Assembly (NCBI GenBank): GCA_026874595.1
Contig: CM049317.1
Span: 46,340,401-46,404,400, forward strand
Direction: 5' to 3'
DNA: 64,000 nucleotides
From: Sipunculus nudus
Taxonomy: Eukaryota > Annelida > Sipuncula > Golfingiida > Sipunculidae
The position numbers and the translations under genes are program-made. Positions 1-10,973 of the stretch are shown here, piece by piece. The notes under the pieces are model-generated. The model ran no database searches, had not been told where the DNA came from, and saw only the letters and a list, made by a program, of their open reading frames with translations. Within the stretch, counting starts at the first letter, position 1, and every line of letters starts with the position of its first letter.

Positions 1-1
1 A

Positions 2-46
2 TTCGAAGACATGATTGGGTGTGATGAAAAAATTAAAAAAATGTAA
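2..46 (+). CDS. possible C-terminal end of an unidentified gene
   Basis: The window opens in an open frame reading FEDMIGCDEKIKKM then TAA at 44-46, followed by AT-rich DNA with an AATAAA near 82-87, as expected of a 3' UTR. Fourteen residues are too few to identify a family, and chance is a real alternative. It is listed because the left edge may cut a gene that lies mostly outside the window. Confidence 0.15.
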   Translation, partial: FEDMIGCDEKIKKM

Positions 47-3000
47 TAAGTGGTTTCATTAAAATGTGCATTTGTCTCTGAAATAAATTTTTGAATTGGT
101 TTTGTGAAGATTGTAAAAATAATGTATTATTGCTGTATTTATGTTTACATTGTGCTATATTTTTCATTTTTTAATTATTGTACTCTGTATTGTTAACGTT
201 ATGGTCAGAAAAAAATTGAGGTGTATTTTGTACAGACTTAATTATTGTGATCTTTAACTGTGATCATAATATATATTTACTATTTTTTTTCTTTTTCTTT
301 ATTTAAATCTACTGCCAAGTTCATTCAATACTAGTAATTAGCTTAAAGGTGCAATCTTATAATTTGTGTATAAAGTCGAATGTTTGTATTTCAACTTTTA
401 TTTGTGCATATCACATTGATTGCGTCTATACTCTTTTTTTTTATCTATCAAACGTGAGATACATATGGTACCGTGAACGTGGGATAAATGGTACCGTGAA
501 TCCTGATGGCGCTGTAAAAAGGGATTTCCAAACCGGAAGTCGGGCCGTATAGAAAAAACGTTGATATCAAGGGGCGTATTCACAGGGGGCGAAAAGGGGC
601 GCCCCCCCCCTTTGATTCTGCTACCATTTATGCTTGTCAACTATTGGCAAGGGTTAAGTTTGTAAACTCACTTTTATTCTATGTTCGATTATAAAAAATG
701 GTTTGTTAAGCTAGAAAATAAATATTTGCATGCTTATCTATGCGTGCATGGATGTGGTAATGGTAGTCCCATAGTAAAATGCAACGATCAGTTGTATTCA
801 GATAACGGGCCGTTTTTTGTAAAAAAAAAAAAAAAAAAAAAAAAGGCGGGCCTATTTGTTTGAAGAATGTGAGGATTATGTTATGTAAAATCCCGAGGGG
901 TAATTGTTTCATGGCTATTATGTTTGTGTGATAACAGTCAGAAAGTAATAAAGATGGTTATTATCTTTTTAAAGTAAACATATATTCATAGAAAGAAAGA
1001 AAATGATTAAAATTGGTGAATTTTTGTAAAGAAAGAACGACAGATTAGCCAGATATTATCTATGTAATGTAAATATAGATACAAATATATATCTAATATA
1101 ATAATGTATATTTATTTTCCGTTCTAAAGTTTCCATTGACCTCAAGAAAAACTATTTTTGTTGTAATTGTGGAAATGTTGTGAAAATAGAACAAAAGCAT
1201 AGCAAGATATTTTCTGAAATGTAAACGTAAAGAGTGTCAGACTTTGAAAATTGCTAAAATAAATCTAAACAGTAAAGGGATTATATATTTACACATTTCA
1301 CTCATGTTTTGTTTACAACCTCTCTTTCTATTATGTTTATGTGCCGAAAGTGAAGTCTCCAACCTGTATGATTGTTTTGTGACATCATGGCGGATGGCCC
1401 AAAACCTGTTAAACAATCCATGCAAGTTATTTGTACACTTTCACTGGAGACTTGCTATGCCCCATTTTGGACATTTACCTTGGAATACCCCGAGTGAGCT
1501 TACAAAACCTTCAGGTATCTTGATTCTGGGGTCATTAAAAGCACCTCTAATTGCCTAGCCACTGTGACTGTACGCTCCCGAGGCAGCGGAAATCTTGCGC
1601 TTCTAAAGAAGCAACTGATTTTCACGCTGCCAGCTTTGACCGTTTATAATATATTTAGACACCAGATGGCGGTTCGTTGTCCGCTGAAATAAACGTGCGT
1701 ATGATGTGACAAGCAGCCAATCAAATCCCAATAAACAAACACTCGACAGGCATCCTGGCTCCGTCCATTGCTGCGCTTCAAGCGCCGCTTGATGAGTTTC
1801 CGGTCGAATTTAAATTGCTCCCTCCATTCTCGCATCATCGACCGATTCGATGATGGCTGTGTTAGCGTAGCCGTGTATCTGTTGTCTGCAGAACTGAAAC
1901 AAGCCAGCGAGGTGTGCACGCAGCCTGTGTTGTTACGTTTCGTTTGAATTACAGCTCACCGGCCGAGCATCCTATGTACCCAAGGCCCTAAGCAAACCAC
2001 GTCAGGGGTAATCCTCTCTGAGCCTGTGGCCTGTTCAGACGGTTACGTGGGGCGATGAGCTGTCACTCAAAACGAAATAAACATGATTGGCTCCGTGTAT
2101 TCCTCGCTTGGCTTTGTATTCCAGCACAAGGTCTCATCTGATTGGAAAAAAATACAGTGCTCCCCTCTGGTGTAACAATGCAGGATAAGAGGTCATAACA
2201 AACAGCGCCTTACGATATAGGTAGTAGCCCTATAGGTAAAGCGCTGTGTAAAGAGCGTACTGTGACTGGAGCTGGATGGCCAGGCTTGATGTTTGAATGC
2301 TGCATTTTCCACAATAATATAAACCTGAAAACGGCAAATGTCAGTCAATGACTATTTTTCACTTCTTTTATTCACGTGATTTAGTATTTAAATTACCTCG
2401 AGTGACACTATCTTTATTATTTTTAATTCCATCTGGCTCCAGTTCAAACTGAATCGATGCAAAATAATTTATCTATAAAAAACATATGTTATGGAATTAA
2501 TTATCAGAAGCTTCACTCAAAAAAGATGCCGTTACCTTTGACAGATTCAGTGGCATAATGGTAAACCTATTGCAGTTCTTTTATATGTGCGCTGACCATC
2601 TTTTACTTTAAAATTACAATTAAGTTACTACACTTACCGATGCATGTATTTTTCTGTTGTTCAAATAATGCATTATATATAGATGAGGGCCCCTCGAATA
2701 ACATAGTAAACAAATTGAATTGGATATCATACAACAATCATAATAGTATCATGATAATAATACAAGAACTAACAATATTTGATATTTTTAGTTGGAGACA
2801 ATTTTACTGCCCCGTAGTGTTTTGTAGACTGGCCCAGTCCATGAAATAGTTATGACTTCTGACAGAGAAATCAAACGTTTCCACGTTGTATCGCACTTAG
2901 TATCGGTACCGCCATCTTGCTTCATTTCATATAACTAAATATAACTATATAACTGCTCGCGGTTCGGCAGTGACAAATATGCATGCCGTAACTGGGCTAC

Positions 3001-3308
3001 ACAGCTGCATGGCTGTATATATGGAAGATCTCGGCCAATAGTCCCGGCAATACTCGTAGTGCTGTACATGTGGATGCAGTCATTGGCAACTGGCGGGTTC
3101 AGTCGAAGGTTACCGAAACTTATTTTAGGGCAACGGGTGCAAAATTAATCCCGATGCTGGTAGTGAGGAAAATCTAAATGCATGACATTATGATACTGTT
3201 ACAGGGCTAAAAAAATATCACTTTGATGATTCAATGCCTAGTGATAAATTGTGAGCAAAAACAGAGCTATGAAAACTATCAGCAAATCTCAAAAAGGTCA
3301 TTAAACTT
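47..3308. other. unassigned left flank, with a promoter-like patch at 1560-2950
   Basis: No convincing gene is seen. 47-1560 is AT-rich and has a pure A run at about 822-843. 1560-2330 is more GC-rich and contains several CCAAT-box-like motifs (around 1718, 2083 and 2138). YY1-like ATGGCGG cores occur near 1389 and 1668, and CCGCCATCTTG lies near 2910. This mix is typical of animal promoters, but no first exon could be paired with it. A minus-strand open frame at 1644-1919 covers the same patch without recognisable domains. Confidence 0.3.
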
Positions 3309-4558
3309 GAACTAGGGACCCATGGGTCTCGACGTTCAGCTGCATTTGTCTATAAGGATATATGTTTACGAGGTTTTCCAAAATATTGGTCCTGTGATCA
3401 GTTTGAAGCCAACCTGTCTACCCAAACTGGAGTAATCATCCATAAACTAATTTGTGAATGGATGGGCCCTGTGACCTTAACCTTTGACCTTGTGACCCCA
3501 AAATCAAAATGAAACTGTCCCAATTGGCAGGTGCACCACATGTTGATGATGGAAGGATTGAGATGAAAAGTTTGGCTTAAAATGCACAACCTTTCTAAAG
3601 CAGTAGGTCCTGTGACCTTGACCTTTGATCTCATGACCCCAGAATCAACAGTTCTTACTTTAGTGGTGGACCATATATAAATCAAGTTTGAAACCAATAT
3701 TTCAAACGAAATTGGTGTTATCATCTGGAAACTAATGTGGATTCATGTCCCCCATGATCTTGACCTTTGACCATGTGACCCAAAAATCCATAAGATACTT
3801 CCACTATTGGCAGGTGAGCAACATCTGGAAGATGAATACATCAACAATCTTTTTAAAGAAGTGGGTCCTGTGACCTTGACCTTTGGCCTTATGACCCTAA
3901 AATCAAAAGGGTTCTTACATTATTGGTGGGTCATATATAAGTAAAAACTGAAACCAATATGTCAATCCAAACTGGAATTATCATCCAGAAACAAATTGTG
4001 GACAGATGGGCCCCTGTGACTATGACCATTGACCTTGTGACCCCCAAAATCAGGCAGCCCAGCTATATGTGCAAGATGGAAGGTTTGGGATGAAACGTTT
4101 GGCTTAAAATGCATCCACAATCTTTCTGAATAAGTGGGTACTGTGAACTTGACCTTTGACCTCATGAACCCAAAATTGAACAGGATCTTCCCCTATACGC
4201 AGGTTAGCAATATCTTGAAGATGGAAGGTTTGGGATGAAAAGTTTGGCTTCAAATGCATAAGCATTCTTTTTTAAGAAATGAGTCCTGTGACCCTGACCT
4301 TTGACCTCGTGACCCCAAAATCATATAGGTTCTAGCTTTAGTGATGGGCCACACGTAAGTCCAGTTTGAAATCCATGTGTCAACTGTCAATACAACCTGG
4401 AGTTATCATCTGGAAACAAATTTGTGTGGATGGACGGATGGACAGACAGACCGACAGACAGACAAACAGACAGACAGACAGGGTGCTAACTATATGGCAT
4501 CCACTTGTGATCAATAGACACACCAGGTTTTGGGACACTAGATGTAATTACAGCTGAG
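3309..4558 (+). mobile_element. modular repeat element, family D (HINE/pearl-like)
   Basis: The element starts AACTAGGGACCCATGGG, whose GACCCATGGGTC is a perfect palindrome, followed by GACGTTCAGCTG. The interior is three to four degenerate repeats of a ~240-bp unit marked by 'ccttgacctttgacc', seen near 3470, 3610, 3760, 3870, 4020, 4150 and 4290. Near the other end lies a GACA/GACGG microsatellite (4431-4480), then ACAGCTGAG (4549-4557), complementary to the 5' CAGCTG. The 5' end is clearly related to family A, while the interior is different. All frames are broken and no transposase is present. Confidence 0.6.
4431..4482. repeat. GACA/GACGG tetranucleotide microsatellite of element D
   Basis: An imperfect run of GGAC, AGAC and CGAC tetramers. 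Its position just inside the 3' end matches the (ACGG)n tract of the other families here. Confidence 0.7.
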
Positions 4559-4626
4559 AAACTGACATGATTGTTGTCATTTTAGAGTAAAAAAAAAAAA
4601 ATAGAAAAATATTCGTAAAAATAACA

Positions 4627-6476
4627 AACAAGGCCTACAGGCCTAATGCGAACGGTGCAAAGTTTGGGAGTATGAATGGAGGTTTATTTTTAAAATTTAA
4701 TATTGATCCTCTTAAGTCCTGCATATCTACCTAAGTCATTATGATTTCAGCAAAATGGACGTTTCGGACCTGCAAGTTTCAAACTAGGACATTTTAAAAC
4801 TAAAATATGGGTAGTCAACAAGCGACTTTGTGTATCCGCAGAAATCAGAATGGGACGGGTGAAGTGAGGCATGGATTAAGTGGCAAGGGGAATAGAGTAA
4901 GGTGTGTTGCATATTAGCATGGATGTCTGCAGCGAAAACGTGAATGTAGGTGGTGCCACCTGTCATGAAATCGAAAAAAAATTGTCCAGGATGTACAAAC
5001 CTGCAAAATTTCAGGTGGATAAGTCAAACCACTGCTGAGATATGAGTGATTTTATCCCAAGGCAGATGAACAGATGGAGGCTGTGCAAAAGTGCTTGCAG
5101 GTGGCACCACCAGTTTTACCTATGATGAAGAGCTATACATGTGAGATCTATACACAAGCAAAGTTTTGGCCCAATCGGTCAAACAGTTTCCGAGATATGA
5201 GCTTGGATGTCTGCAGAGTAAACGTGAATGTAGGTGGCGCCACCTGTCATAAAATCGAGAAAGCTGTCCAGGATGTATAAACCTGCAAAATTTCAGGTGG
5301 ATAAGTCAAACCACTTCTGAGATATGAGTGATTTTATCCCAGGGCAGATGAACAGATTGACGCTGTGCAAAAATGGTTGCAGGTGGCGCCACCATTTTTA
5401 GTGTATGTTATCAAGCTATCAAAGGGCTACATTTATGCAAAATTTTTTAGCCTGACCGGTCAAACAGTTCCCGAGATATGTGGGTTTATGTGTGGAAACA
5501 GACGCACAAATGGACGCTGGGCAGCGAGGAAAGGTCAGAGGTCAACCAAAAATGAGGGCGCAGCAGTTCACATGTGACCTGATGATAAACCCGATTCGCT
5601 TAAAATGCAAACCAAGTTTTTTTTAAACAGTTGAAAGATATAGTTCCAATAATCTGGGAATTCTGCATCTAGACACTGTGTCTAGACACCCGCCAGAGCC
5701 AGGTCAGTTGCCATGGTGATGTCTGGACCCCACCTGTTTGTACTGAGTGACCTTTTGACTTGGCTGCTGAAACTCAGCATGTTGTCAAATCTGTTTTCAA
5801 ACACAGAAAGCCTTTTTCAATTGGCTACAATGGTTTTTTAAAGCTGTATTTACCCAATATATTCTTATAAAACTGGCAGAACCCTACCATAGAATAATTC
5901 TTGTAAAGTTTAAACCAATCAGCTTAACAGTTTCATCATAAATCAGTGTATAAGCTAGAAGAGTATAAAATTACATTTTCGCTTGTAAAAAACACATCAA
6001 TTTAGGTGGCGCCACCAATACCTCAATTTCAGATATGACATATGTGACAAACATTGGTATAAAATTTGGTGATTATAGCTCTAGCCGTTTCTGAGACTTT
6101 AATTTTAGTGTGCTTTTTTGGACAGATGACTAAGTTCAACCTCCTATAACTCGGCCAAAAATCTCCGAACTGGAACCATTCGAACAAACTTGAGAGAGAC
6201 TGTTCTAGGGATCATTTCTGTGAAATATTGGACAATTTGGCTGGACAGTTTCCGAGGAGAAGATTTTTAAAGCTTTTTTTTAGCTTTTTCCCTATAAAAT
6301 CTAAGAAAATGCAGAGTTTTTCGGATGACTGATTATTTGCAAAAAATCTGGTGAGGCTAGCTTCTGCCGTTTTTGAGATAGCTATGGTTAACGTACAAAC
6401 GCCGCACAACGCACGACGCACGAAGTACGACGGACGACGCGGCACCATCGCATAAGCTCACAGGTTCGCTAAAAAT
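4627..6476 (+). mobile_element. modular repeat element, family C copy 1
   Basis: The start is AACAAGGCCTACAGGCCT, a palindrome, followed by TGCGAAC. The end is CATAAGCTCACAGGTTCGC then TAAAAAT, so GCGAAC and GTTCGC form a subterminal inverted repeat. The core consists of ~145-bp half-units, each centred on the palindrome GGTGGCGCCACC or a one-base variant (4949, 5100, 5233, 5392, 6005). A CGACGGACGACG-rich microsatellite lies at about 6394-6443, just inside the 3' end. The same termini recur at 16720-18566, which supports these boundaries. No protein is encoded. Confidence 0.65.
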
Positions 6477-6840
6477 ACAGGTGGCGCCACCAATTTTCGA
6501 GAACTGACAAAACTAGTCATGGTCAATATTCAAGGCAAGATTCATGACAATACATGCATTAATTATCAAGATATTGGAGATTTTGTATTATATTTTTGAT
6601 TATTCTGGGGGTACTTTCAAGCCCCATAGCTCGGAGGATAAAGGTCACAGTGACCTAATTTCAGGTTTACAAGGAGATTTTTATTGACCTCCTTGGATGT
6701 TCACTAAGACGTTTCTAGGACCAGCAGTTAGGATTTGTGCCCTGCTAACGGACGGCCGGACGCCCGGACGGACGACGGACAAAGCGCCATTCCTATACCT
6801 CAGTAAACTTACAGTCAGCAGAGCATCCAGTGACAAATTA
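6477..6840 (+). repeat. fragment of a C-related element with its own ACGG tract
   Basis: Immediately after copy C1 the sequence resumes with GGTGGCGCCACC (6480-6491), runs through a C-like core and ends in an ACGG/CCGG-rich tract at about 6745-6785. This suggests that C1 inserted into an older related element, or that two elements abut. Confidence 0.45.
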
Positions 6841-7220
6841 ATATAAATTACATAATATTAGTAATTGATCACAGTATGTATAATAACAGCAGTCAAAGCC
6901 ATGAACTGAATCATTTAAAAAGTAATCTCTTCCAGAGCTAATACATGCAAGGTTTACACAGTTCTTGTCACTGTCAATAAATATATTTACAGCTTTACTA
7001 ATTTAACTTGATTCATTTATTCAAGCTGAATTCATTTTTTCTTTTGCAAGGGATTATAAATTATATTAACTGAATGCTTTGATTTATTATGACTAAAAAT
7101 TTAAACAGAATTAAATGACTTACAAAGGGTTTAGATAAAAAAAATATAATTCAAGCTCTTGATTTTCTTTAAAATTAACTGATAATGAATATGGTAATAT
7201 CAAATTCAAGCTTTTTTTAT

Positions 7221-10110
7221 TAGCTCAGCTGACTATAAGTTAACTGAGCAAAAGTAATGGTCATTTGACCGTCGGCTGTCCGTCCTTCTGTCAGTCTGTC
7301 CGTTAAACTGGCACGATGAAAACCGGAGTACCTACGAATCTGAAATTTGGCAAACAGATATATCCAAAATCTCCGACCATACCGAAAATTTGGTCACTAC
7401 GACGCCGTTCCTTCGAGACATTAATGAAAAACCCCAATTTTCCATTAAAACCCATTGTCACACTTCAAGTTTGCAAAATATAAAAACCACTGATGTGTTT
7501 ACTGTTTTGATCATATTCATTATAAATATTCCTCTATGTATTTTCTATGTACATACCAGAAAATCGGTCAGTTTTGTGTAATATCTTGAAGTAATTGGCC
7601 CGATCTCAATGTCCTTTGTAAAAACTCTGGTAAGATATTTACTCACTTAACGTGAGAAAGTTGAAGCTAAAGACATTTTATCATTTGTATACCAAAAATT
7701 ATATCTATTTTTTTGCAATTTTGTAAAAGTTATTAGCATAAATATAAAATCAGTACCTTAAATTTTGCCCGACTTTGGCCATAGCACGTTTTTTCCCCGT
7801 AACCACTGGTGTATTATTTTCATATTATGCATACGTAAGAATTTCAGCATCGAAATTCTGAAATTCGATATGAATTTTCCAAAAACTGTAACTTTTATTA
7901 AAGTTTTTAAGAGACCATGCCATACATAGGATATACTAAAGCTCTCTTCAGTCACCTGTAATTCACCTTTGTTGATCTTTCAGGCTAATTATACATGCTT
8001 GAACCGTGAAGGCATACTGGGGAACCAGCTCTTGGCTTGTCACAGCTGGCCCCTGGTGTACAACCAACCTCCTCACGTAGTTGTTTTGGCAAACAACATA
8101 ACAATTAACAATAATGAAATAAATTTTTATTGGTTTATAATAACAACTTAGAATAAAACTAGAATACGGTTAGTTGACAAGCGACTACGTGTATCCGCCA
8201 AAATCAGAATGAACGGGTGAAGTTAGGCATGGATTGAGTGGCAAGGGGATAAGGAGTGAAGTGTTGCATATTAGCATGGATGTCTGCAGCCATAATGTGC
8301 ATGTAGGTTGCGCCACCTATGACAAAATTCAGAAAGCTGTCAAAGTTGTATACACATGCAATATATGAGTGATTTTAGCCCGTGGCAGACAAACAGATGG
8401 AAGCTGTGCAAAAATGGTTGCAGGTGGCACCACCAGTTTTGCATATGATGAAGAGCTATGTGAGATCTATACACATGCAAAACCTTGGCCCAATCGGTCA
8501 AACGGTTCCCGGCTCCGATGTCTCCAGCGTAAACTAATTAGAATGTAGGTGGCGCCACCTGTCATAAAATCAAGAGAGCTGTCGAGGATATATAAACCTG
8601 CAAAATTTTAGGCAGATATTTCAAACCACTGCCAAGATATGAGTGATTTTATCCCACGGCAGACAAACAGACGGATGCTGTGCAAAATGGTTGCAGGTGG
8701 CGCCACCAGTATTGCGTATGATAAAGAGCTATGTGAGATCTATACACATACAAAATTTTGGCCCAATCGGTCAAACGGTTCCCGAGACATGAGCTTGGAT
8801 GTCTGTAGCGTAAACTAGAATGTAGGTGGCGCCACCTGTCATAAAATCAAGAGAGCTGTCCAGAATGTATAAACATGCAAAATTTTAGGCAGATATGTCA
8901 AACCACTGCCGAGATACGAGTGATATTATTCCACGGCAGACAAACCGACGGATGCTGTACAAAAATGGCTGCAGGTGACGCCACCAGTTTTGTGTATGAT
9001 AAAGAGCTATGTGAGACCTATACACATGCAAAACTTTGGATATGAGCTTGCATGTCTGTAGCGTAAACTAGAATGTAGGTGGTGCCACCTGTCATAAAAT
9101 CAAGAGCCCTGTCCAGGATGTATAAAATTGCAAAATTTTAGGCAGATATGTTAAACATGCACTGCCGAGATATGAGTGATTTTATCCTATGGCAGACAAA
9201 CAGACGGATGCTGTGCAAAAATATCTGCAGGTAGAGCCACCAGTTTTGCGTATGATAAAGAGCTATGTGAGATCTATACACATGCAAAATTTTGGATATG
9301 AGCTTGGATGTCTGCAGCGTAAACGTAAACGCCACCTGTCATAAAATCAAGAAGGCTGTCCAGGATGTATACGCATGCCGATTTTCAGGTGAATTAGTCA
9401 AACCACTGCAGAGATATGAGTGATTTTAACCCAAGGCAGACGAACAGATGGACACTGTAAACATGGTTGCAGGTGGCGCCATTATTTTTGTGTAAGTTAT
9501 AAAGCTATCCAAGGGCTACATTTGTACAAAAAAATTGTTCCTGATCGGTCAAACGGCTCCCGAGATATGTGGGTTTATGTGTGGAAACAGGCGCACAAAT
9601 GGACGCTGGGCAGAGAGGAAAGGTTAGAGGTCAACACCAATTGGTTAGGCACCAGTTCACATGTGACCCGATAATTGGTGTAAGTTTCGGAAAAATCAGT
9701 CCAGTGGTCTCAGAGTAGTTCTCCAGAAACGAACGCGGCGGCGGCGGCGGAATCCGGTCAAAAACATAGTATCCGCAAAACTTCGTTTATGCAGATACGA
9801 ATATTAATGGAAAAGGAATTTGATAGTTAACGAGTAACTAGGAATTACCTAGCAATTACTGATGTTTTGTGGATCTTGTATTGATGGCCCCAAATGTATT
9901 CAAAATGACACCATGCAGTCACCTTTGGGTATTTTTCATTTCAAGTTTAATTATGAAAAAATCAAATCAAATTGTTCTTAACTTTTAGGGATTATATGGA
10001 GAAAATTAATGATAGACAAGGATGCAGTGTATATTAATCTAAATTCAAGGTGTTTTCCAAGTATTTCAGTTTGTTAATTAATATTTATTGCAAACATTCA
10101 AAAATATTTT
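7221..10110 (-). mobile_element. old, interrupted family A element
   Basis: It begins with a decayed form of the A-family 3' hairpin (7221-7251, TAGCTCAG...CTGAGCAA) and an ACGG-type tract at 7262-7310. It then follows the A interior in reverse orientation to about 8155. A-like interior resumes near 9790-10070, matching 39110-39300 (for example the shared 'acaccatgcagtcacct'). The middle, 8161-9785, is C-family core. Divergence is higher than in the other A copies, so this looks like an older insertion later invaded. Confidence 0.5.
8161..9785 (+). repeat. C-family core tandem array inside an old A element
   Basis: Units of ~290 bp alternate two half-units. One reads 'gcaGGTGGCGCCACCag', the other 'gtaGGTGGCGCCACCtg'. 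Perfect palindromes lie at 8548, 8696 and 8825, and decayed ones near 8976, 9079, 9233 and 9472. The array closes with a GCGGCGG run at about 9737. It lacks the C 5' terminus AAGGCCTACAGGCCT, so it is either truncated or a related family. Confidence 0.55.
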
Positions 10111-10973
10111 AACTAGATGTGTCGGAACGACACAAATGCCCCCGCCTGGGGCAAATTAGGAACTTTTTGAAATTTTTTTAAGTTCAGGAGGTGTCGTATG
10201 GTCAAAAGTAGGTCAACAAGGGCAAAATGCAAACTCGATCTGTAACGGGTAATTATCAAGCATCACACCACAAATCAGGCCAGTATCTGCAGGCATTGAG
10301 GAAAAAAGTCCATACATGTGCATTTTCCATAAAAATTCCTGTCTTTCATGAAATTTTCTATGTTTAGGAGCCGTAAAACAATCAAAAGAAAGGTCAATCG
10401 GGACGAAACGCGAACTCGATCTGTAACTGTCATTATCTGTCAATACATAAAAAATCAGGGTGGTATCTGCAGGCATTGAGGAAAAAAAGTCAGTACATAT
10501 GCATTTGTTATGAAAATTTCTATTTTTCATAAAAATTTCCATGTTCAGGAGCAGTCAAATGGTCAAAAGTAGGTCAACTGGGACAAAACAAGAACTCAAT
10601 CTGTAACTGGTCATTGTCTGCCTACACACCAAAAATCAGGCCTGTATCTGCCGGCACTGCGAAAAATAAGTCCGTACATGAGAACTTTTTTATGAAATTT
10701 TCTATGTTAGAGCACCGTCAAACGGTCGAAAGTAGGTCAACTGGGACAAAACGTAAACTCGATCTGTAACTGGTCAATTTCTGCCCACACACCAAAAATC
10801 AGGCCAATATCTGCAGGTATTGCGAAAAAAAGTCCGTACATGTGTATTTGTCATGAAAATTTCTATTTTTCATGAAATTTTCTAAGTTGAGGAGCCATAA
10901 AACGGTCAAAAGTAGGTCAACCCGGACGAAACGCGAACTCGATCTGTAACTGGTCATTATCTGCCCACACATA

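Noticed and set aside
1644-1919. 91-codon minus-strand frame in the GC-richer patch
   Set aside because: No domain and no splice partner; the composition is explained equally well by a promoter region.
3398-4165. Minus-strand frames with 'RSKVKVTGP' repeats
   Set aside because: They are translations of the ~240-bp 'ccttgacctttgacc' core units of element D.
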